Translations under genes and position numbers: made by a program
The notes under the pieces: generated by a model
Told to the model about the DNA's origin: nothing
Database searches by the model: none
The model's input: only the letters and a program-made list of their open reading frames with translations
NCBI GenBank assembly: GCA_001179505.1
Contig: CDMY01000499.1
Coordinates: 104,866 to 168,865, forward strand
Direction: 5' to 3'
Length of the DNA stretch: 64,000 nt
DNA from: Vitrella brassicaformis
Taxonomy: Eukaryota > Sar > Vitrellaceae
Shown: positions 55,060 to 64,000 of the stretch, in pieces
How the letters are laid out: every line of letters begins with the position of its first letter
Position numbering within the stretch: the stretch's first letter is position 1

Positions 55060-57239
55060 TCAGAGACGCGTCGGATCCACCTCCTCATCGCGAGTTTTCT
55101 CGTCGGACATGCCGATCATTTTGAGCTGCAGCAGCGCCACAACTGGTGTGTGGTCCGACATGTCGATCTCTGGGAACGACTGGTAGTCGCAGCCGCTCCA
55201 CTGCATGAAGGGTGAGAGGCTCCTCACAAACACGCGGTCGCAGTAGTGAGGGGTCTGTTGTGGAAAGTAAGGGAAAATCACCTGATTCAATCTGGCGCAT
55301 TCATTGCAATTGTATGTGTGTTGACAGGCTTACGTGCTGCGTCATGTAGCACAGCCTCGCCCTGCAAAGCAGGTACTGGGCCTCATCGAGATCAGCGGCC
55401 GACTTAACGTTCACCAGGAAGTCCGAATTCATCAGATGTGCTAGTTCTCTGCGGCTGCCAAAAGCCCTCCGTCTCTGGCGAGTGGGAGGCCCGAAAGGGC
55501 CGGGAGGAACAGAAACGATGAGAGGATGAGTGGACGAGAGTTTGTCCTTTCTTGCACCTGTTCGGGGGTTGTGTAGGAGAGACACTGGTACTCGAGCTTC
55601 GACTTGAGGAGCTTATTCCCCAGGGTCGACGTGTCGGGCTTGTCCTTCCTGGCCTTGGCCTTGACACGCGTGCAATCATCCCGGACTCCTGGCTGGATAC
55701 GTGTCTGTAAAGCACCACAGGCAGACAGAGTGACCGCGTCTCAGTCTGTGTGGGTCGTTCGCCAACGGACAAGTGGCATATGGAACGTGGGGAGGAAACT
55801 TTTGATGGCCATCTCTTTCCACTCGTCCGACATCCACCCGCCGCCTGCTGCCGTCTCCCCGCCTCGCCACGTGCCGATAATCTCGTCTGCTGAAAGGAGC
55901 TCAGCGATAAGCGGCTTGATGGTTTGCACCTCGCCAGTCCATTCAAGCTCGGATGTGCCGAATGGAAAGAAAATGTGGCCCTTCGAATACTTATCGCTGC
56001 GCCGCCTTCGGACAAGCGCCGGCATCTTCTTAAATTGCGCCTCAGTGAAGACTGTTATCCTGACACCTCGTGGGTTCCAATCGGCCGCTGCAAGGACGGC
56101 GACACACTTAGACGCCCCATCAGGGCGAAAAAAGTCGAGGATTTTGCTCGCCTGCCGCATGCGCCTTCCCGGGTCGGTGCTGCTGTCGGTATGCGCCCCG
56201 GCAAAGCAGATGTGCACCTCGTGGCCCTTGATGAAGATGGGTATTTTCGCGAACACGGCCTCTTTCGTTGCCGTGGTCGCTGCGCAGCCTATCAGCGCGT
56301 TTCGGGAGTTGACAATGCTCTTCCGCGCCCATCCCGCCCAGCCACTCAGCTGGAAGTAAATGGCCCATCCTTCAGGCTGAGACATCGTTGCTGTCCGCCC
56401 TCTGACAAAGACCGCCATGACCACACCCTTATTCACTTCAGCATCCTCAGGATGCTCATCCTCCTCTTCCAGTGTGTCGACTTCGTTGAAGGTCGCGCAC
56501 GGGCTGTTCAGTTCATAGTTGGTCATAAAGAGTCGGTGCTCGATGCCCTCCTGCTCGATCTCGACGTCAGTGTAATTGCCGGGTGACACGCTGGGATCGC
56601 CTGAACAGGACAGAGTAAGACACGCACCACTCTCTCGTCAATGAGTGAGTGTCCTGCTCCTGCGCTTGCACCGTCAAAGACGAAGAGCTCGTATTTCGGC
56701 TGATCCGGCAGCTGGTCGCAGAGGAAAGGTACGAGGCCCTCCTCGCCATTCTCTTGCAGCGTGAGCTGAGAGATGCCGATAAAGAGAAGGATGCGCACAC
56801 CTGAATGACTGTTGAAATCATTATGTTGGCACCTGAATGACATCTGCACTCCTGCCAAAGCATTTGCTCAAGAGGACCTTGAGCGAGCCGAAGAGCTCGT
56901 CGCCGACGACGCCTCCGGTGGCCGCGTGGTGCTGCAAGACAAAGGGAAGCGACAAGAGCCTGAGAAGTTCGCGTGCAGATCGGAGAGACTCGGCGCTGCC
57001 GCGCCCACCCATTCGCTGCCAACATTCCAGGTGATCGAGCAGACGTCGATTGCACCTTTTGCAGCGTCCTCGTGGTCACAAACGCCTTGCTTTTCCTTCC
57101 AGGGAAGCTGCCACTGGGGCTCTGAGTCACCGGCCGCAGACCGCCATGAACTTGACGAATTCGGGTGCAGACGTCGGGCGTGACAACCGGGTGCCACCAT
57201 GGCCAGCAGAACAAACGCAACAACCGCGAGACAAAGCAT
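55060..57239 (-). CDS. Secreted endonuclease/exonuclease/phosphatase-fold protein (inositol-5-phosphatase-like, 579 aa)
   Basis: Seven minus-strand exons: 57239-57009, 56931-56833, 56765-56672, 56600-55767, 55703-55558, 55474-55334 and 55254-55060; all GT-AG and phase-consistent. The first 22 residues are a signal peptide (LAVVAFVLLAMVAPGCHA). The catalytic motifs of the EEP superfamily occur in order: TWNVGSEW (Asn), IQLTLQEN (metal-binding Glu), FAGAHTDSS (His), AAADWNPRG (the GDxN-type motif) and MSDHTPVV (Asp-His). The PTFHM and PHYCDRVFV segments resemble the inositol-polyphosphate 5-phosphatase subfamily (PTYK; WCDRIL). These enzymes cleave phosphoesters with Mg2+. Secretion or lumenal location is atypical for that subfamily, and the substrate is not deducible. 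It starts 203 bp from the divergent glutamate synthase gene. Confidence 0.8.
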
Positions 57240-57442
57240 TCCCGCAAAGAGACAGGGGCCTCTGTAAACAAAAATGCGAGCTTCTTCAAATGAAATCGGC
57301 CGTGTCTACACGAGACGGCGGCCATTCCAGCGTCACGTTGCAGGTAGTGTGAAGCTGCCTGTGCGTTCAGAACTGCGTTGCCGCTATCAGCCGGCTGTGA
57401 GAGTTTGTAGGCGTCTGTCTTGCCGTAGCGAGTGTTTTTCCC
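57240..57442. promoter_or_regulatory. 203-bp head-to-head region (phosphatase-like / glutamate synthase)
   Basis: Divergent start codons 203 bp apart. The plus frame upstream of ATG 57443 is closed by an in-frame TGA about 14 codons before it. Shared promoter inferred. Confidence 0.35.
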
Positions 57443-57622
57443 ATGGCGTTTGCGAGGGAACCATCGAATCGTGGCCTGTACGACCCCTCTCGCGAGCAGG
57501 ATGCGTGTGGCGTCGGCTGCATCGCTGATCTTCAGGGACGGGTCAGTGAGGGGTGCGGGTGCGGGTGGCAGAGGGAGGGTCATGTGTGCGTGTTGTGTCG
57601 TGTTTTCCATCTCGGTGTGTCA

Positions 57623-57661
<39 letters not shown>

Positions 57662-60600
57662 GCGGAGGACGGTGAGTGATGCGTATAAGCTGCTGGTTCG
57701 CATGACCCATCGAGGAGCCAAGCAAGGCGAAGACGGAGATGGTCAGGCACTCATTCACAGCACAGCACACGCAGATGAGAGGGCAGCCAGCAAGCCGACA
57801 GCCAAGCACGTGTGTGTGTCGTGTGTTGTGTGTTGTGTGTCAGGTGCGGGCATCATGTTGGGTCTGCCGCATGCCTTTTACAGGAAGGTGACTCAGTTCT
57901 CCTTCCACCTGCCGCCGCAGGGCAGGTATGGCGTCGGCATGTTCTTCCTCCCAAAGGGTGAAATGGACCGACACGCTGCCATGGAGGTGAGGTCAGAGGA
58001 CCACCAGCTGGCCACGCCAACACACCAACACGCGCCGATGTTTGCCTGGCTCCCTGCCTGTGCGTGCCAGATGATTGAGCGCACCGTCCGACAGCATGGC
58101 TTGGTGGTGCTGGGTTGGCGCGCCCCTCTACCTACCAAGTCGACCATTCTGGGCCCCAAGGCCAAAGCCACCGAGCCGTTCATCGCCCAAGTGTTTGTCA
58201 GCATGCCCACCGACCTCGTGGTAAGCAAGCCAGACATGAGACCAGCACACGTAGGAGACGATTCCTCCCTCTGTGTGTGTGTGTCCATAGGATTGCGAGG
58301 AAGATGAGGCGTCCCCGATGAGCCGTGAGGTGATGCCCCGGCTGTCGAAGCAGTTCACTGACAACGAGAGTGACGCCGTATCTGTGCGGGAGACCGTCGC
58401 CGTCATTGAGGGGCTGCCCGCCGACCTCGAGACCCTCCTCTACATCGTCCGCAAGAAGCTAGCCAAAGAGCAGACCATCTACATCTGCAGGTGTGTGAGC
58501 CGGATGCGTGTGGGTATGGTGTGGGCAGAAATACATACCACCGATGAGATGTGTGCTGACTGATCTCTCTCTGTCCGTTCTGTCTGTCTGTCTGTCTGTC
58601 AGTTTCTCGAGCCGCACGGTGGTGTACAAAGGTCAGTTTCAGGCGGAGCAGCTGTTCAACTACTTTGACGACCTCATGGACGAGGACCTCACCTCGTACC
58701 TGGCACTCGTCCACTCCCGATTCTCTACCAACACCTTCCCCAACTGGCAGCGAGCACACCCGTAAGCCAGCAACACACACGCACGCACACACGTGTGTCT
58801 GTGTGCCCATTTACGGCTGTCCATGTGTGTGTGAGCCAGGTTCCGTCGCATCTGCCACAACGGCGAGATCAACACGATCGAGGGCAACCGCAACTGGCTG
58901 CGGGCTCGGGAGGGCCTCATGAAGGCCACGCCCAAGGCGTTCGCATCAGTGCCCCTGGCCGACCTCGTCCCAATCGATGAGGGCTGCGGGTAAATGAGTC
59001 ACGCATACACAGACACACACACACACACATGCCGTGCGTGATACACAGGCGGAAGGAAGCACCCACACACACGTGGCATTGACTGGTTGTGTGTGGCTTC
59101 CAGATCCGACTCGAGCACGTTGGACTCAGTGGTCGACTTCCTCACCATGGCCGGCCGGCCGATCGAGCACGTCATCATGATGCTCGTGCCCGAGGCCTGG
59201 CAGAACAACAGCAGCATGACCGAGGAGAAACGGGCCTTCTACCAGTACCACTCCTGCATGATGGAGCCGTGGGACGGGCCTGCCCTGGTGGCCTTCACCG
59301 ACGGCAAGAAGCTGGGCGCCACGCTCGACCGCAACGGGCTGCGGCCGGGCCGCTACTACATCACCGTCGATGACCGGCTCATTCTCGGCAGCGAAGTGGG
59401 CGTGGTCGATGTGGCTTCGAGCCAGGTGCGTCGGTCGGCTGCTGCATTGCCATTCGACCTGCGGGCATCTGTGGGCTGGCTGTTTTGTGTGTGGGTGTGT
59501 TGTGTGTAGATTCGGTTCAAGGGCCGCCTCCGCCCCGGCCGGATGCTGCTGATCGACTTCCAGCAGAAGCGTCTCGTGGAAGACGAGGCACTCAAGGCCT
59601 CGTAAGCGCAGAAGAGACCACACAGGCTTCCCTAGACACACATATATGTGGGTGGACTTGAACGATTGTGGATTGGTGTTGTGTTGTGTGTCAGGATCTC
59701 CCGTATGCATCCATACGCTGAGTGGGTGAAGAAGAACACTGTGCGGCTGGCCGACCTCACGCAGCCCGTGCTAGGTAGGTGGGTCCGGTGGTGTGGTGTG
59801 GCGGTGGCCAAGCAGTCCCTCGCTTATCGAAATGCCTGTGTGCGCTTCAGGCGACGACTTGAAGGCCGAGCTGATGCTCGACGACAAGAAGATGATCCGG
59901 CGCATGAAGGCAAGCCCCCTCCCCCCTCCCCCCCCCGGCCACACATCAATGTGCACACACAGGTCAACGCATCTGTCTGTCCTTGTGTGCAGATGTTCGG
60001 CTACTCGTACGAGAAGTTCGACATGCTGGTGGCGCCGATGGCCAAGCGGTCGGCCGAGTCGCTGGGCAGCATGGGCAATGACATCCCTCTCGCGTGCCTC
60101 TCCAAGCTGCCCAGAAACCCTGCCGACTACTTCGCACAGATGTTCGCGCAGGTGCGCGTGTTGACTGACACACATCCCTCTGTGTCGATTCATTCATGGC
60201 TCTGTGTGGTGGTGGTGGTGGTGGTGCACTGCGTCCAGGCGACGAATCCTGCGATCGACCCCATCCGCGAAGCCAACGTGATGTCGCTCGAGTGCCCGAT
60301 TGGCCCGGAGCAGGACTTGCTCAAGGAGACGCCACAGCACTGCAACAGAATCGTCCTAGAGGTAGCTACTTCCGTCCTCTCCGCCCCTCCACACACACAT
60401 CCAGATCACACACGCATGCATGGGTCTGAATGTGTGTGTCTTGTGTGTGGTTGGGTGTGCAGGAGCCCGTGTTGGACCCCGGTCGATTCCGCGCGTTGGT
60501 GTCGCTCGAAGGCTTCCCCGCCCACCGCATCGACATCACATGGGACAGCAGAGACGGACCTGCGTGGATGGAGACCAGGATGAAGGAAGGTCAGCGCCTC

Positions 60601-61140
60601 TCCCACACCCACACCCTCTCATCCTCTCCGCCTCATACATACATTTTCCTCTCCTTATTGCACCACACCCATCAGTGTGCCGTGAGGCATCTGATGCCGT
60701 GAGCAGCGGCAAGGCCATCATCGTCTTGTCGGACCGCCGCTTCAACGAGTCGCGCGTGCCGATCTTCGCGTCGCTGATAGTGGGCGCGGTGCACCAGCAC
60801 CTGATCCAGCAGAAGCTGCGGTCGGACTGCGCCTTGGTCATCGAGACGGGCGACGCTTTCGAGGTGCACCAGATCTGCGTGTTGCTGGGGTTTGGCGCTG
60901 ACGCCATCTACCCGTACATGGCGTACCATAGCCTGGTGAGGGTCGGCCGCACGCAACTGAATGTGTGTGATGTGTCCACTGCGCGCGTGTGTGTGTTGTC
61001 AGAGCCGAGTGCGTTTCTCCCAGAACGAGCCCAAGATGGAGCTGGCCAAAATGATTGAGAACTACAGGCAAGCACAGGAGAGAGACGCAGACATAGTGGG
61101 GAAGAGAGAGCCCGGCAGCCAACATGGTGGCGTGCGTGGG

Positions 61141-61172
<32 letters not shown>

Positions 61173-64000
61173 GGTGGCGGTCCACGCGGGCGTGTTGAAG
61201 GTCATGTCCAAGTTCGGCATCTCCACACTCATGTCGTACAAAGGTACGCCCCCATCCACCAAAATGCGCCTCTCTCTCTCTCTCTCTCTCCGCTTGTGTG
61301 GATGTATCCCTCCCTGTGTGTGCTTAGGTGCGGGTATGTTCCAAGCGGTCGGCCTGAGCCAGAAGGTCATCGACACGTGCTTCACGGGATGCGCCTCAGT
61401 CATCGGCGGCGTCGGCCTCGACGTATTCGCCGTCGACGCACTCAGGTATATGTAATCCTCCCTCCCTCCCTCCCTCACACAGACACAGGCAGAGAGAGAG
61501 AGAGACCATTGCCGAGTGCATCTGTGTTGTGTTTGTTTGTCAGGCTGCACAACCAGGCCTTCCCCCGGCGCGAGCTGCCCCCCCTGGTCGACATGGACGT
61601 CGAGGAGTTTGACGAGGACGGCGTCTACCACTTCCGCTCCATCCACGACACCGAGCTGCACATGAACCACCCCGACTCCATCGCCAAAGTGCAGGACGCC
61701 GCGCGCAGAAATTCTCGCGAGTCATACCGGTGAGAATCAGAGAGGGGGATGGGTGTCAGTCATGCTTGTGTATGGTGATCTTGTGTGTGGGTGTGTGTGG
61801 TTTGGGTGGGTGCAGGGAGTTTTCCGACTTCCAGAACGCCTTGGTGGATCGGTGCGAGCTCCGCGGCTCCTTCGAGCTGGCCCTCGACAAGTGCACGCCC
61901 ATCGCCATCGAGGAGGTGGAGTCTGTCGCAGCCATTGTCAAGTATGCACACCACACACACACACCCTGCCCCCCTCCCCCCAACACACACACACACACAC
62001 ACGCACACATGCGTCTGTGTGTGACAAACCAGGCGTTTCGCGACCGGTGCGATGTCGTACGGTTCGATAAGCGAGGAGGCCCACAAGGCTCTGGCCATCG
62101 CCATGAACAGGATCGGCGGCAGGTCCAACACGGGGGAGGGCGGCGAGAGCGACGATCGCTACCTGCCCGGGGCCAACGGGGAGAACAAGCGCAGCGCCAT
62201 CAAGCAGATCGCCAGCGGCCGCTTCGGCGTCACCAGCCAGTACCTCGTCAACGCAGACGAGCTTCAGATCAAGCTCGCACAGGTCCATCGGACACTACAG
62301 CACATCTTTCTGCCGATGGATGGATGGATGTGTGTGTGTGTGTGTGTGTGTGTTGACAGGGTGCGAAGCCTGGTGAGGGCGGTGAGCTGCCTGGCCACAA
62401 GGTAGTGGGCAAGATTGCTGAGACGCGCAAGAGCACCCCGGGGGTGGGGCTGATATCCCCGCCGCCCCACCATGACATGTACAGCATTGAGGACGTCGCG
62501 CAGCTCATCAGCGACCTCAAGAATGCAAACCCGGAGGCACGCGTGAGCGTCAAGCTGGTGTCGAAGGTATGCAGAGGGAGAGGGAGACGGAGAGAGAGAG
62601 AGATGGGCCGATGAGCATCTGATTGAGATACGTGTGTGGGTGTGTCTGTGTCTGTGTGTGATTGTGCAGGTGGGTGTGGGGATCATAGCTGCGGGCATTG
62701 TCAAGGGCAAGACAGACCACCTCCTCATCAGCGGCATGTCAGGCGGCACTGGTAACCCCCACCCACACAATGCACCCATCTCTGCCTGTGCGAACGTCCT
62801 GTGTGTATGTGTGTGTGTGCTGCACACACAGGTGCGGCCAAGTGGACGTCGATCAAGCACGCCGGCCTCCCCTGGGAGATCGGCCTGGCCGAGACCCACC
62901 AGACGCTCGTACTCAACGGTCTCAGGGAGAAGGTCATTCTGCAGACGGACGGGCAGATCAAGACGGGCCGCGACGTCGTGTACGCCGCCCTGCTGGGCGC
63001 GGAGGAGGTGTGCTTCTCGACACAGCCGCTGATCGCCCTGGGGTGCATCATGATGCGCAAGTGCCATCTCAACACGTGCCCCGTCGGGATTGCCACACAG
63101 GTTTGCAGACGTGGTTGCCTGGACGGGTGGATGGCAGACAGGCCCATTTGTGTGTGTGTGTGTGTGTGGGAGTTAGGATGAGGAGCTTCGGAAGAAGTTC
63201 ACGGGCAAGCCCGAGCACGTCCTCAACTACCTGTTCCTGGTGGGCGAGGAGGTGCGCGCCATCATGGCCCAACTCGGCATCAGAAAATACGGTAGGTGCG
63301 CCAGTCCGTGTGCCCTAAGCACACCCAAACAAACCAGCCTCCATTTGTTTTGCCTTCTTTTTTTTTTGCGTGTGTGTAGACGACATGGTGGGCCGTGCCG
63401 ATCTGTTGCGCCCGAAGCCGTCTCTCAAGGAACACTATAAGACCCGCGAGATCGACCTCTCAAAGGTAGGTCGACACACACGCTTACACCGATGGTCACG
63501 GGTGTGGTGTATATGTGTGTATATGTGTGTGTGCAGCTGCTGTACCCGGCGTGGCAGCTGACCGACGCGCAGCAGCCGTCGGGCGGCCCACAGTCGCTGG
63601 CGCAGTCGGTTCCCCCTGGCATGTGCTGCAGAATGGCGCAGGACCATGAACTTGACAAAGTCAGCACACGGCACACCGTGATACACACAAACAGAGGGAT
63701 GCATCTCACTGTGATGTGTGCATAAAATGCAGGTGATCGACCGTGAGATTGTGCGTCTGTCGGTCCGGTCGCTGCAGAAGCAGGCCAAGACCGTCCTGCA
63801 CATGCCCGTCAGGAACGTCGATCGCACCGTGGGCGGCATTCTGAGCTACGAGGTCACCCGCCGCTACGGCGCCCAGGGCATGCCCCCCGGCACCATCGTC
63901 GTGCGCTTCCGCGGCAGTGCTGGCCAGTCCTTCGGCGCATGGCTGGCCCCCGGGATCACCTTTGACCTGCAAGGGGATGCCAACGACTACACGGGCAAGG
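57443..64000 (+). CDS. gltB: Glutamate synthase (GOGAT), large-subunit region, 3' end beyond window
   Basis: Twenty-eight exons in the window: 57443-57541, 57657-57741, 57844-57986, 58071-58220, 58291-58490, 58603-58761, 58840-58989, 59104-59425, 59510-59601, 59695-59774, 59851-59909, 59993-60151, 60239-60361, 60463-60589, 60676-60935, 61003-61067, 61173-61243, 61328-61445, 61544-61729, 61816-61941, 62033-62282, 62360-62566, 62670-62751, 62832-63100, 63177-63291, 63380-63465, 63537-63659 and 63733-64000, about 1,391 residues. GOGAT makes two glutamates from glutamine and 2-oxoglutarate. Visible: the glutaminase nucleophile region DACGVGC (Cys22), [25 protein letters not shown], the central domain, FMN-domain motifs ([24 protein letters not shown]) and the 3Fe-4S cysteines in CHLNTCPVG. 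Whether it continues into an NADH subunit lies beyond the window. No leader precedes the glutaminase start. Introns 11 and 16 use GC donors. Confidence 0.95.

Noticed and set aside
56567-57610. 347-residue minus-strand reading frame
   Set aside because: Runs through proven splice junctions of the phosphatase-like gene in the wrong frame and extends under the glutamate synthase start; no family motifs.

Overview
This window looks like nuclear DNA of a eukaryote with a complex plastid. The genes are intron-rich, with more than 100 delimitable introns, mostly 50-110 nt. The DNA is GC-rich and full of (GT)n, (GGAT)n and (CTGT)n repeats. Two genes, a fibrillin and IspE, encode leaders that look like a signal peptide followed by a transit peptide. 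An alveolate alga of the chromerid type (Vitrella-like) is my best guess; that is inference, not a database match. Gene models below were built by hand from reading frame, GT/GC-AG junctions, intron phase and comparison between copies.

Left third (1-18.3 kb). A family of ankyrin-type proteins shares one conserved module (motifs WPSRE..VLEALI..GADVN, YE.ALL.VYRRL, VVEWLC..LG). Two tandem minus-strand genes fuse the module, through a conserved 60-nt linker exon, to a TPR-SET region (1-2174, running off the window, and 4496-8647). A third gene carries it on an unrecognised C-terminal region (9092-11285). A fourth has two modules in tandem followed by a C-terminal RING finger (14335-18286). Between them lie a short gene for a predicted mitochondrial single-pass membrane protein (11708-12516) and an unrecognised protein (12798-13865).

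Middle (18.3-43 kb). A divergent protein-kinase-like gene is followed by a secreted-protein gene interrupted by a 300-N gap. Next come a plastid-lipid-associated fibrillin, a secreted fasciclin plus FN2-like protein, a four-RRM PTB/hnRNP-L-type splicing factor, a 4.9-kb repeat-rich stretch without recognisable genes, and two divergently transcribed U-box paralogues.

Right third (43-64 kb). An inverted, partly deleted copy of the left cluster holds a second membrane-protein gene (with a second 300-N gap) and a TPR-SET copy that has lost its ankyrin half and carries two frameshifts. Then come a membrane RING-H2 protein, a rolling-stone/AIG1-like multipass protein, an unrecognised poly-Q protein, IspE (plastid isoprenoid synthesis), a secreted endonuclease/exonuclease/phosphatase-fold protein and the first ~1,390 residues of glutamate synthase, which runs off the right end.

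Most genes sit in head-to-head pairs 119-469 bp apart, implying shared promoters. The most unusual content is the ankyrin module joined to alternative outputs (SET-like, RING, unknown) and the inverted duplication whose internal deletion changed that architecture.
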